A DNA stretch of 64,000 nucleotides from Bathynomus jamesi. Lineage: Eukaryota; Arthropoda; Malacostraca; Isopoda; Cirolanidae. The translations under genes and the position numbers were made by a program. The DNA lies in contig JAJOZX010006146.1 in the NCBI GenBank assembly GCA_023014485.1, positions 174,501 through 238,500 on the forward strand, given 5' to 3'. Positions 21,412 through 31,517 of the stretch are shown here, in pieces; position 1 is the stretch's first letter, and each line of letters begins with the position of its first letter. The notes below the pieces were generated by a model. That model did not search any database. It was not told the DNA's origin and saw only the letters and a program-made list of their open reading frames with translations.

Positions 21412-22376
21412 TCAGGTCATCCCATAAGTAATGTCGTTTTTTACGATAGATTAAGTTTAAACTAGTCCTACTCTGTTTAAGCATAAATTTTCCGAAGGTT
21501 ATATCTAAGAGGAGATCTGTCGTGTTTCGCTACATAATTTACAGACCTTGACCAGTGAAGACGTGTGTTTTACTTTATGTGAACCCTCATAAACATGGCG
21601 GTATCAGAAGAGCATATCAGGCATATAATCCTTTACGAGTTCAAAAAAGGGAATAGTGCTACTGAAGCATTAGCACAGCTCTTCATTCCCGTGAACTCCA
21701 AGATCCGTTTTTGCACCGTTTAATGACTGATGATGAAAAGTGGATACTGTAACAGAATGTTAAGCGCCGTCGACAAATGGGTTTGTGCCGGAGAACCAGC
21801 GACACCACAACCAAAACCAAATCTTCACCCTCGGAAGGTGTTGCTTAGTGTTTGGTGGGATAAAGGTGGTGTAATACACTTTGAAACCTTACCACACAAC
21901 CAAACAATCACCGCTCAAGTCTACTGTCAACAACTGGATCGATTGAACACTGCACTAAAAGAAAAGAGACCTTCTTTGGTTAATCGGAAAGGAATCGTGT
22001 TCCACCACGACAACGCACGTCCTCATACCGCTCGGATCACTACTGCAAAAATTAAGGGGCTTGGGTGGGAAAAACTTCCACATCCATCTTCTCCAGACCT
22101 TGCGCCTTCAGATTATCATCTCTTCAGGAGTCTGCAAAACTATCTTGACGAGAAACAGTATACTTCTTTAGATGACCTGCACACCAGTCTTTGTATGTTT
22201 ATTGCCTCAAAACCGCCTGAATTTTATAAACATGGCATTGAAAAGCTTGTAGGACGTTGGCAGAGTGTAATTGCTTCCGATGGAAAATATATGCTAGATT
22301 AAAAAGTTTCAGTTGAGTTTTTTTTTGTCCTTCAAATTCCGATCTAAAAAACGACATTACTTATGGGATGACCTGA
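21412..22376 (+). mobile_element. Internally deleted mariner element
   Basis: Inverted ends TCAGGTCATCCCATAAGTAA extend for about 32 bp, to GTCGTTTTTTA. The left flank is TA, but the right flank is not a clean TA, so one side may have been altered. The N-terminal coding start (21595, MAVSEEHIRHIILYEF) is separated from the catalytic part by a deletion. Confidence 0.9.
21730..22302 (+). pseudogene. Mariner transposase, catalytic part, N-terminal region deleted
   Basis: Retained are LLSVWWDKGGVIHFE, the second catalytic Asp in FHHDNARPHTA and the third in SSPDLAPSDYHLF, then a normal C-terminus ending VIASDGKYMLD. The helix-turn-helix region is mostly gone and the frame after the N-terminal start stops at FCTV. 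The first catalytic Asp is in TDDEKW just upstream, in another frame. Non-functional. Confidence 0.9.
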
Positions 22377-22710
22377 GAGTTGACCTAACCGGGCATTCAA
22401 TTAACTTAACCGGACAGAAAAATGACGGTCGAAATCTATTCACACAAATATTTAGTGACATAAGCCAATATTACTAAAGAATACAATAACTCTTGGATTA
22501 GTTTTCAGTTGTATTGTTATAGTTTTTGACCTAATACAAAATTACAATAACAAACATAACTTTTGAACCGCTCATTTCTCCAAAAAGGGATTTGCATTTA
22601 TGAAATCAGTGTAAACGTCTACATTAAATTTCTTATTTTCAACAAAATCTGAAACAGTACATGAAACGGAAAAGATCCAACCATGGTGTGAAAGTTCACT
22701 GAAAGAGAAA

Positions 22711-22737
22711 AACACACACACACACACACACACACAG

Positions 22738-22802
<65 letters not shown>
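22711..22802. repeat. (CA)n microsatellite
   Basis: Three CA blocks are separated by CAGACA. Open frames here are artefacts. Confidence 0.95.
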
Positions 22803-22804
<2 letters not shown>

Positions 22805-22969
22805 CATATAAATGTTATTTTTGAAATCCTCGATTAAAACTGGACAATAAAAAACAAGTAATGTTAAAAAATATTACAGGCCGTCAAACCGAAAAGATCC
22901 AATTAAACACATTTAAGCCAATATATAAAAGCAAAGTAGCGTATTTACTATGCCTTCAAAGAAAAAAAG

Positions 22970-23268
22970 GAAAGAGATTTGGGGTGTCATTGTGAATCAT
23001 GGTCTTAAACCTACAAATCACTGTATTGAAATTAGTAAATAAGGCCAATGTTAGATTGAACCTAATGCAAAAACATATAGAATATAAATCACCAGAAATT
23101 ATAAGTAGGCTCTATACTTCATACGTGAGGCCTCTTCTTGAGTATTGCATTCAGTTAAATAGTCCTTATTTAAAGCAAGACAAAGACAGACTAGAAAAAG
23201 TACAAAAGAGAACCACAAGGATGATACCGTGCCTTAGCCACCTCAGTTACAAAGAGAGATTGGTCCAC
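22970..23268 (+). pseudogene. LINE ORF2 fragment (after reverse transcriptase)
   Basis: Frames reading GVIVNHGLKPTNHCIEISK, then KANVRLNLMQKHIEY and LYTSYVRPLLEYCIQLNSPY, then RLEKVQKRTTRMIP match the region after the reverse transcriptase in animal LINEs. A one-base change near 23035 breaks the frame. The sequence resumes at about 24419 (RLEHLNMFSLKRQNIF) after the inserted hAT. Confidence 0.85.
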
Positions 23269-24418
23269 AGAGCTGGGCAGTAACGCGTTACAAGTAACGG
23301 CCGTTACGTAATGCGGTACTTTTTTAGTAACGGTAGCGGTAACGGCGTTACATTTCAAATCAAGTAACTCTTTCAAACGACGTTACTTTTTTAGGGAAAT
23401 ACGTTCGTTAGTCGTTACTCGTTACTTTTTTATCGTAGCTCGCAATTAGTTTCTTTCGATCCTCACTTATTATTCATTAACCGTTAAAAATTTGTCCCTT
23501 CACTATGAGCGAGGTGTGCATGTTGGCATGCTGGCAGCTTACCCCCATCCACCCTCTCCCCCTACACTGACAGCACTGTCAAAGTAAAAAGGCGAAGAAC
23601 CCTGGCGCAGGGAGGGACCTAAGTTCAACAGAGGTTTCGTCATTCCTCTCATCTGGGCCTTCACGGCACGTTAGCTCTGCATCCTTCCTATCCACTAACT
23701 TTAAAAATATGTTTATTAAACTTAACACTCCTATACCATCTAGTGCCGCTGTTGAACGGATTTTTTTCAGTAGGGAAGGATATACTGCGTCCGAAACGAG
23801 GCTCGCTCTTAGATGCAACTTTTGAGAAGCTTTTTTTCTTAAAGGCCAATAAAGATCTTTTGAATAATAGTTCTTAAGTTTATATATTTAACTAATAAAT
23901 TTCAATTATCATTGCCATGCACAATAACTCATTTGATTCATTTCTTTAGTATTTCGTATTATTGTTTTGCAAAACTAAACTTTCCTGGTATATTCTAGCA
24001 TTAGTAAATTAGTATCAATAGTATGCTACATCCTCTCTTATGTCGCAATTCCTAGTAATAAATCTTGCAGTAATTTTGTTTCACTTTTTTTGAAAATATT
24101 ATGCCTTATAAGTCATAACAACGCAATGAAGGCATGCACAGACTTCATAGCCTATGCATTAAACAGTGGATACAAACCAACACATTCTCGCACAAGCGAA
24201 TGTTTATATAATATAATATTTTATGTATATATAAATTATAATATACCTATGCATATATATAATATATTTACATTTCATTAAAAGTAACGGTAACGAGTAA
24301 CGGTACCGTTACTCGTTACTTTTGAAAAATGATAACTGTAACGATAACGGCGTTACATTTAGACTGTAGTAACGGTAACGGTAATGGCATGACATTTATA
24401 AAGTAACGAGCACAGCGC
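23269..24418 (+). mobile_element. hAT-like element inserted in the LINE fragment
   Basis: Both ends carry many GTAACG motifs (AGTAACGCGTTACAAGTAAC on the left, AACGGTAACGGTAATGGCAT on the right). GAGATTGG is found on both sides (near 23256 and 24419), matching an 8-bp duplication of LINE sequence. Inside, PIPSSAAVERIFFSREGYTA at about 23725-23800 is the hAT dimerisation motif. The rest of the transposase is missing. Confidence 0.8.
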
Positions 24419-24540
24419 TGAGATTGGAGCACCTAAATATGTTTTCTCTAAAGCGACAAAACATATTTTAGCATAACTGAAAACCTTTCTGACTTAATAC
24501 TAAATTCTACCGCTCTCAGAGGTACTTAAAAACCATTTAA
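24419..24540 (+). pseudogene. Continuation of the interrupted LINE fragment
   Basis: The LINE reading frame continues beyond the hAT for about 30 codons before decaying. Confidence 0.6.
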
Positions 24541-25229
24541 GTGGAAATAAATGAATACGTATCAACTAATACTACATTGTACAACTTTAAGCATGTGATG
24601 TGCCCTATTATATATATATATATATATATATAATTATATATATACACACTATGTGTGCAGGCCTGCACATTAAAGCTATCAGTAAAGTGCTTATTAACCT
24701 AGAAGTTATTAAGTCTTTTGAACACAATACGCGATTTTTAAAAAGCTCGTCTAATTAAATTACTATTTATAAATGGACAGCAACGAGGCCTATTAATTTG
24801 AAAATAATAAACTGTCTGATTTGTGGATAAAACTTTGCTTGTTTGTAGATTGGCTGTACTGTAGGAAATTCAGACCTTAGCTCATCTAATGTTGGATAAA
24901 TATCTACAGTCTTACGTTAGTAAGGTAGACCAAAGCTGAAACAGGACTGTTGTTAACAACCTGTAAACCTACAATACACTATGGTGTCTAAGTTCAGATA
25001 ATCTCAAATGAAATGAATGTATTTTCTTGTTGAGTTCAAGAATCGCTTAGGCTCTGGCTTATTGGACTTAAAATGCATGATAATTTAGATGCTTGCTAGT
25101 TTATAATGGTACCAAAAATTGATTTTCTTGCTTTCCCTTCCCCCACTATCCAATAGAAAAGTAAAATTCACAGTTATAAACAATGATTTCCTTTTTTAAA
25201 CTATAAACTCCCCTTTGGGGGGTGGGGGT
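24541..25229. other. No gene seen; (TA)n near 24607-24640
   Basis: No supportable ORF or repeat family besides the microsatellite. Confidence 0.5.
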
Positions 25230-25500
25230 GGACTGGCACTCATGTGATCAACATTGCAATTGCATGTGCACTCTCCCGTTTTGTGGGCATACTACTTGAA
25301 TCTATTTCTTTATTACAATTTATAATATTTATAGTCGTATTGTGATTAAAAGTTCTCCCAATCAGTCTCCTTTTTTTACTTTATTTTGTAGCTCGTCTGA
25401 TTTGGAATAGGAATCGAATGAGAGTCGATTCCATCGATTCCTGAGACAGGAATCGATTCTAGAGTTGACCCCATTTTTTCTGGAATCGTACACCCCCATT
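25230..25500 (-). repeat. hAT remnant related to the 15.2-15.8 kb copy, opposite orientation
   Basis: The minus strand repeats the GTATGCCC.CAAAA.GGGAGAGTGCA block (about 25240-25310). Further on it carries the GAATCGATTC-rich terminal block (25385-25490). The interior is reduced. Confidence 0.7.
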
Positions 25501-25796
25501 CTTTTTTCAAGTTCTTTCAATGAATTTAGTAATTGATATCAAAGAGGCTGAGCGACACGTATGATTAGTTGTTATTTAAAGCTTGTTCAATGAAAAGCTG
25601 GGATTTTATATAGGCTGTTCATTTAATCAGTTAACCCAAAGAAATGCAAATAAAAAAATAAAAAGGAACTATGATTCAGAGATACACGAAACTTTGTGAT
25701 ATGAGAACCAGGGCATCTTAAAGGCTGGCCTCGCCTCGCTTAAGTCAGCTCTAAGCCAGCTTAAGCTTGGTCCTAGGCCTGGTCTTAAACTTGTGA

Positions 25797-25890
25797 AGAT
25801 GGCGTTAATCTTGGAACAGCGTGTATTCATTCTGAAAACTTCTGCATTTACACGTGGCAGTGAACACTTTCAACATTTGTTTTGAAATGT
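25797..25890 (+). pseudogene. N-terminal scrap of a mariner-like transposase
   Basis: MALILEQRVFILKTSAFTRG resembles the start of DUF4817-type transposases (LEQRVFIVK..). It stops after about 28 codons and nothing else of the element is clear. Confidence 0.45.
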
Positions 25891-26331
25891 TTCAATTGCT
25901 GCTGTTATTGTTTCTCGTATTACAAAGTTTCATGCAACTCTGAAATATTGTTACTTTTATTTGTATTTCTTTCGGTTAACTGATAAAATGAACACTGTAC
26001 TAACTCAGCAGAACTGTTTTAATTTTATCAATTTAACTCCAATATATAATTATATACTGTATGTTTTTGAAATGCAGCGACGTTCGAAGAAAGCCACTCC
26101 GTCTGACTTGAAATTCCGCAGATTATCCTCTGGCGTCAATCAGATTTAGATGAGGAGTAAACTCAGACACGTGGAATGATAGTTAAATCCATTTTTAAAT
26201 TAAATTATGCAGTTCAATTTTAATGTATTTTAGCGAAAAGGAGAACTGATGCTTCGTGTTGTTCTTAATTAATTTTGTAATTATTTATTTCTTACAATCA
26301 ATCAATGCATTACATTATAAAACTTTAAAAT
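25891..26331. other. No gene seen
   Basis: AT-rich sequence with no supportable feature. Confidence 0.4.
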
Positions 26332-26540
26332 ACAGTACTCACTCACTCAGTTATCCGTGATTGAGGGGGTAGTTAATGATCATAGATAACCCAGTTTCAC
26401 GGTTAACTCAGTATATCCCACCGGTGTGTAGGTGGGTGGTGCAGCCGCTGCATCTGCCCGCCACCTCTGATTGGCTTCCCATTTCGCGCGCTACCACACA
26501 CACTGTCATTCTATTACAGTATAATAGACAGTTAAAAGTT
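26332..26540. repeat. Possible pogo/Tigger terminal fragment
   Basis: CAGTACTCACTCACTCAGTTATCCGTG followed by TTCACGGTTAACTCAGTAT resembles Tigger-type termini (TTATCCG, GTTAAC). No transposase and no second end are seen. Confidence 0.3.
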
Positions 26541-26654
26541 AAAACAGTCTTCTGGTCCTTCTGGTCCTTCATGTCTTTACAGTGTTTCCGAGGAACTGCT
26601 ACAATGCGAAACGGACGAAGAAGTAAGGGACGGAAAGGGAAGTTGTTCTCAAAG

Positions 26655-26965
26655 TAAATCGTAATGAGTAGGCATTGTGTTATTTGCTAAAAGCGGATGA
26701 TTCAGTGCTGAGTGGTAGAAGTGAGCAAGAGTTGCAGAGATTGAATGAGGCGTGTGTGGATGTTTGTAAAAGGTGACTATTAAGTGCGAATGTAGATAAT
26801 AGTAAGGTGATGGTATGTAGAAGGGATGGTAATACAAGGTGTGAAATAGTTAGAGGTGTAATAACGCTGGGAAGTCTGGTAAGTAAAAATGGTATATAGT
26901 ATGCAGAAGTTGAGGTGAATGAAACAAATGAAACGGGAAGAGAAGTATATTGGGCTTCGAAAGGA
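26655..26965 (+). pseudogene. LINE reverse-transcriptase fragment (YADD region)
   Basis: A frame near 26690 reads ADDSVLSGRSEQELQRLNEA, then, after an in-frame stop, LLSANVDNSKVMVCRR and GVITLGSLVSKNG. This is the palm motif C region and thumb of a LINE reverse transcriptase, of the type found in the exon-array LINE fragments. Confidence 0.8.
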
Positions 26966-27305
26966 TTAGCATGGAAGAAACTGTTGGTTGTAAATGCTCA
27001 GAATAGCTTTTGTTTAAAGGTAGCGAACATCTTATGATAAACCGTTTGCTAAACCTTGTCACGAGGCGCATATTCCCTTCACCTAATCGGTCTTCTCTTG
27101 ACCGCCATTTACGCCTGTCTTTGGTATTTCTTCTCTGAAACTTCGAGTCTTCGACTCACCTTTGAAACTTAAACTCATTTGAATACTTAGGCAACCAAGT
27201 ATTTTGACTAAATTAAAAGTAAGAGTTCAGGGGACAGCTGTTGAAGCGTTTTGTTTCTTATTTCGAAAATTGTCCTCACTCATTCCAATATTTGATTCCT
27301 TCCAG

Positions 27306-27409
27306 TCCCTGTTCACAAAACAATATTAATTGTACTTACAATAATCGCTTTTCTCCTGTTGGTCGTTGTTGTGACTGGAGGGGTTCTTCTCGTTACACTG
27401 TACATGAAG
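27306..27409 (+). CDS. Transmembrane exon of a host single-pass membrane protein
   Basis: This 104-nt exon has an acceptor TTGATTCCTTCCAG ending at 27305 and a donor AAG/GTAAGAG at 27410. It enters in phase 1 and leaves in phase 0. It encodes PVHKT, then a strongly hydrophobic helix (ILIVLTIIAFLLLVVVV..GGVLLVTLYMK) ending in a basic residue, as expected for a type I membrane protein. The extracellular exons are not identified; they may lie upstream in the repeat-rich DNA or outside the window. The phase-1 entry is what one expects after modular extracellular domains (Ig, FN3, EGF). It is too short to stand out as an ORF, but phase agreement with the next exons supports it. Confidence 0.65.
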
Positions 27410-28258
27410 GTAAGAGAGGTTAGCGTTTTTCATTTACTCTCGCTCTCATTTGACCCTCCCTCTGTTGACAATACGAAGGAGAGAGCCCTCCACTACTTGA
27501 ATACAAGCAGGGGTTAGATATAAAACCTATAACTTAAAGTTTATTTAGCTAAGAGGCAACTTCAAAAGGAAAAATAGATTGACGGGTTAGGCGGTGTTTC
27601 CTGAAGCATTCAAAATATGTTCTTCTTCGAGTCAAATTAGTGAGAGTATATTATGATAGTGTTCAATGAAATAAATACAATACCAGTATGTATAAACAAG
27701 GCCATTTAGTGGTACTCTTAGTACATAAATACTTTGAGAATAAAAGCGTAAATGTACAATATAGATTAAAAGCTTCTTTCTGCAATTTCTCATGCTCGTG
27801 GCAGGGCAGTAAAGGCTGTAAATGTTTGAAATTCAATTGTGATTGGCCAGTATCAACCAATCACCGGTCTTCTCATTCCTCATAATTGTGTTTTCTCTTT
27901 TTTCTCGTATGTAAAGTCTGTGAATTATTTTTCACTTTGAAATTTATTGAAAGTCATTACTTTGATAATAATAATTACACTAATTACAATTACAATCAAT
28001 GATCATAAAAAAGGTGGGAAGAAGCTTTTAATCTATATTGTATCAATGAAAAAATGGGTCGCATAACTTTACCACTAAAATATTCTTGGCCTTTTTGGCC
28101 TTATGCCTACGTATGATTTTTTATCCTCGAGAGTATTATTTTTAAACTCATAAGAACAGTGCGCAACCCATACTCTAAAGTGGATTGTCACTAAATAGGG
28201 GAAAGACGGTCGGAGAGATTACTATTTTTCTTTATTAATTACCATTATTTCTTTTCAG
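27410..28258. other. Intron of the putative receptor gene; no other gene seen
   Basis: Ordinary AT-rich intron sequence with no recognised repeat. Confidence 0.4.
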
Positions 28259-28295
28259 ACTGCAAAACAACAGCGAGAGAAGACACGAGTGAAAG
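28259..28295 (+). CDS. Basic juxtamembrane exon of the same host gene
   Basis: A 37-nt exon lies between TTATTTCTTTTCAG (ending 28258) and AAAG/GTAATC (28296). Read in the phase handed on by the transmembrane exon it gives TAKQQREKTRVK, a basic stop-transfer segment. It ends in phase 1, the phase required by the following 102-nt exons. The exon is small, so the call depends on this phase chain. Confidence 0.55.
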
Positions 28296-28353
28296 GTAAT
28301 CATTCTTTTACTGTACTTCTCTCTTTGGCACTCAAAAGGTTTACCCTTTCACC

Positions 28354-28510
28354 AGAGATGGAGACTCGAGTCGGACTCGAGTCCCTATTTTTTTTTACTA
28401 GAGACTTGACTCGGACTTGGTGTAATTTGACTTTGACTTGACTCGAGACTCACGGTTAAAGACTCGTAACTTGACTTGAGACTCGCGGTTATCGCGACGT
28501 CATTAAATAT
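28354..28510 (+). repeat. One end of a hAT-like element
   Basis: CAGAGATGGAGACTCGAGTCGGACTCGAGTCC followed by several GACTTGACTCGAGACTC repeats is typical of hAT termini built of short palindromes. The other end is not found. Confidence 0.5.
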
Positions 28511-29125
28511 AAAATTTACCTTATCCTATTTAATATCATTAAACAAACATTTTATAGTTATCTTCGACAACGCTTTTAAGCTAGGGACGCTTCACGTATG
28601 AAATTCAAAATCTTTGATTATAACACTATATGAAATATAAACTATTATCATCTATATAAACTTTTATCATCCTACAAATCTAACTCATCCTTCTATTTGT
28701 CCTATTTGTGTCGTTATTTACGGTCTATCACTCCTTTTCACGATTAAATATAAGTTAGGAATCGGTTCCAACATTTAAGTGAAGGACACGACCTCTGAGC
28801 TATGTACCAATTTCGTCGATGGGACATTCTGTCGACGCTTTAATGAACTAACTTAATCTCAGTCTAACCTAACTAAGTCTAACCAACCTAACTTGATCAA
28901 ACCCCAAAATCCTGTCGATAATATATCATGTCGAGAGAATGTTACTCGCATTACCTCTGCATCAGATCATACCCCTAAACTTGTATATGCGCTACTTGGT
29001 ATTCTGGTATACTCTTTATAGGCAATTATTCAAATATTCCAGTATTAATTAAAAAATTATACTAAATCTGCTCGTCGTTTGAGACACTGATGCAAATTAT
29101 CAATTTCTATTTTTACTGCGTTCAG
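28511..29125. other. Intron; no gene seen
   Basis: No supportable feature apart from CCTAACCTAACT-like motifs near 28865. The last 60 bp are the conserved intron end shared by all exon units (TTTGAGACACT, then TTTCTATTTTTACTGCGTTCAG). Confidence 0.5.
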
Positions 29126-29127
29126 AG

Positions 29128-29381
29128 GGGAATCGCGAGAAGGAATTGAAGTAGGACCGACTGAGGGAGAATATGAATTGATGAGTGTTCTCTATGAAAC
29201 GTTCGAATCCAGAACGAACCAATTTTTAGACCGAATAAGAAAATATTTTCAATCAAAAAGGAGAGTCAATCCAAGTAAGTCGTCTGAAACATGTTTTCAA
29301 ACTTCTCTGATGCTGTGCTATGATTCGCGTCTAGACAAACACAACAAACTAGGCCTCAATTCTTCACATAAAAGAGGATGA
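29128..29381 (+). CDS. Cytoplasmic exon, unit 1 (diverged; may end the protein)
   Basis: This is the first copy of the duplicated tail exon. The acceptor region reads TTCAGAG. Using the first AG (exon from 29126), phase 1 gives a stop after nine codons. Using the AG two bases later (exon from 29128) gives an open frame ESREGIEVGPTEGEYELM, then SVLYETFESR. The GT donor of the other copies is deleted, so the frame runs on through RIRKYFQSKRR to a stop at 29379-29381. AATAAA occurs near 29560, so it could serve as an alternative last exon. It has YELM and YETF in place of YVLA/T and YESL. It may instead be a dead copy. Confidence 0.5.
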
Positions 29382-29699
29382 ACGAGCAAAATCGTTCGAA
29401 CTTAACTTAATTCCCAATAAGACCTTTGTGAACCTGACATAACTTGTTAGGTTTGATTATTTTATTTCGTTTACAGGAAAAAATACCATTTTCAGGAAAT
29501 GGTATTTTTTTCGAAAAAAGTGAGATCTCTTTTCACAAAAGACTATCAAATTATTTAAAATAAATTATTTGCAAATTTTAAATATTTTCAGATCAATTTG
29601 GAATAGTACTACTTCCTTGAAATAAATTAATAATAATAATACTCATAAGAATAATAATAATACTGATAATAAAAATAATAATAATAACATCGAATGGAA

Positions 29700-30110
29700 G
29701 ACATCAAATGAAAAGAAGTTGATGTGCATTCGCCTGCATTGTCGAAAGAGCTTAAGATGTATAGTGCCATTTGTAAGTTATTAAAAGTAATGATAAATTT
29801 TTATGTGAGTAGTGGTTCTTGTGTAAGAGTTAAGGGTGAAGTGAGTGACTGCTTCATTTGTTATGTCAGAGAAGGAAAGGGCAAAAATTATAAAAATTTG
29901 AATATTTTGGGTGTTTGACTTAAGAAAGAGATACAATTACATTAAAAATGGAAGGCAGAGTTAAGCAAGACAAGGAAATCGTGAATGTAATAAAAGCTCT
30001 CACAGGAAGGAAGTGACTGAATGTAGACAGCAAGAGGTCTACATGAAGGTGTATTGCTGTCATTACTGATATATGGATGAAGATGATTTTCCGACATGCG
30101 ATAAACTGTC
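29700..30110 (+). pseudogene. LINE fragment, unit 1, with empty mariner site
   Basis: The sequence reads like a LINE ORF2: LKMYSAICKLLKVMINFYVS..VRVKGEVSDCF, then NILGV, then GLHEGVLLS. The TA at 30024-30025 is exactly where the other units carry a mariner, so this copy shows the pre-insertion state. Confidence 0.7.
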
Positions 30111-30264
30111 AAAAATTTAAAATTATATTACATCTTCTCGTCGATGTAATATAATTACAATATATGACATAATTAGTGTATAATTTGCATAATTATTATT
30201 ACATAATTACTACATAATTTGCCTTTGATGCAAATTATACAATTTCTATTTTCACTGCTGTCAG

Positions 30265-30366
30265 ATGGGAAATCGCAAGAAGGAAACGAAGGAGAACCAA
30301 CGGATGGTGAATATGTGCTGACGAATACTCTCTACGAATCATTGGAAATCAGAATGCAACAACAAG
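30265..30366 (+). CDS. Cytoplasmic exon, unit 2 (102 nt, phase 1-1)
   Basis: The acceptor is TTTTCACTGCTGTCAG and the donor CAACAAG/GTAAGT. The exon encodes 33 residues plus split codons: GKSQEGNEGEPTDG, then EYVLTNTLYESLEIRMQQQ. The junction codon with the upstream exon would be GAT (Asp). Two tyrosines sit seven residues apart. YESL fits the YxxPhi endocytic consensus, and TLYESL resembles the TxYxx(V/I/L) immunoreceptor switch motif; either reading is inference. The length is a multiple of three, so inclusion or skipping does not change the frame. Confidence 0.65.
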
Positions 30367-30829
30367 GTAAGTATTATTTTTTTGTTTGTTTTAGACCTTA
30401 AAAAAAATGGTTTCAATCAAAAGGGAAAGTCAATCGAAGTAAATCGTCTGAAACGTGGTTTCAAACTTCTCTGATGCTGCGCTATGATTCCCTCAAGATA
30501 ACACAACAAACTGGGCCTCAATTCTTCACATAAAAGAGGCTGAACGAGCCAAATCGTTGGAACTTAACTTAACTCCCAATAAGACATATGTTAACTTGAC
30601 CTACCTTGTTAGGTCTGATTATTTCATTTCGCTTACTGTGAAAATACCATTTCTAAAGAATGGTACTTCTTTCAAAAAAAAAAGTGAGGCCTATTTTTAT
30701 CACATCATATAAAATAAATTATTTAAAATTTTAGATATTTTCAGTTCAATTTGGAATAGTACTACATTCTTAGAATTAATAATAATAATAATACCAGCAT
30801 ATGGAAGACAGCAAATGAAAGGAAGTTGA

Positions 30830-31515
30830 ACAAGTATTATACAAGCCAAGCTTAAGATATGAAAATCAGCATAAAGTGATAAACTGTGTTGTGAGGTGTT
30901 TGAATGTGGAGGTAGAATGGTGCTAGAGTAGCTGTGGAAGATATTTCAACAAGTGTGGGAAAGTTGAATGTGTTTCAGGTGATTGGGCAAAAGTTATAAT
31001 TGTACCAATGTATAAGAATAAAGTTGAAAGTAAAAAGGATTACAGATTATAAGGTGGAGGATCAACAAGGCGGCTTTAGGAATGTCAGAGGAGGTGTTGC
31101 TCAAGTATCAAAAATAAGGAATTAAGTTATAAGAAGATAACGGTGTATACTCGTATGTCATTTATGGATTTGGAGAATAGATATATGATAAAATAAATAG
31201 ATGTACATTGTGGCAAGTACTTAAGATGTATGGTGTCATTGGTAAGTTATAAAAAGCAATAATAAATGTTTATGTGACTAGTAGTTCTTGTGTAAGAATT
31301 AAGGGTGAATTGAATGACTGGTTCATTTTTAATGTCAGAGAATGAAAGGGTTGTTCGATGAAGGAAGAAAATGCGAAATTGTAAAACAATATGAATATTT
31401 TTGGTGTTTGATTACAAAAGAGCTACAGTTACATTGGAAATGGAAGGCAGAGGTAAGCAAGACAAGGAAGTCGTGAATATGATAAAAGCTTTCACAGGAA
31501 GGAGGTGACAGAATG
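30830..31515 (+). pseudogene. LINE reverse-transcriptase fragment, unit 2
   Basis: Broken frames include SFMDLENRYMI and, further on, QVLKMYGV-like and VRIKGELNDWF-like pieces typical of a LINE reverse transcriptase (DLEKAYD region). Several stops make it inactive. It continues after the mariner at 32799-32890. Confidence 0.75.
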
Positions 31516-31517
31516 TA

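Larger units (their letters stand above)
21025..22690. mobile_element. Composite inverted-repeat element with palindromic interior and nested mariner
   Basis: Outer arms at about 21025-21150 and 22560-22690 are inverted copies (TTTCATGTACTGTTTC, TTTGTTGAAAATAAG, TGAGCGGTTCAAAAGTTA). Inside are repeats of GAATGCCCGGTTAGGTCAAC and its complement, with a fold-back centred near 21298. A mariner sits in the right half of the fold-back. No gene of its own is visible. Confidence 0.75.

Noticed and set aside
26573..26622. Small exon-like stretch between TGTCTTTACAG and GAAGAAGTAAGG
   Set aside because: Only about 40 nt, inside probable transposon-derived sequence, and its phase does not connect to the transmembrane exon.
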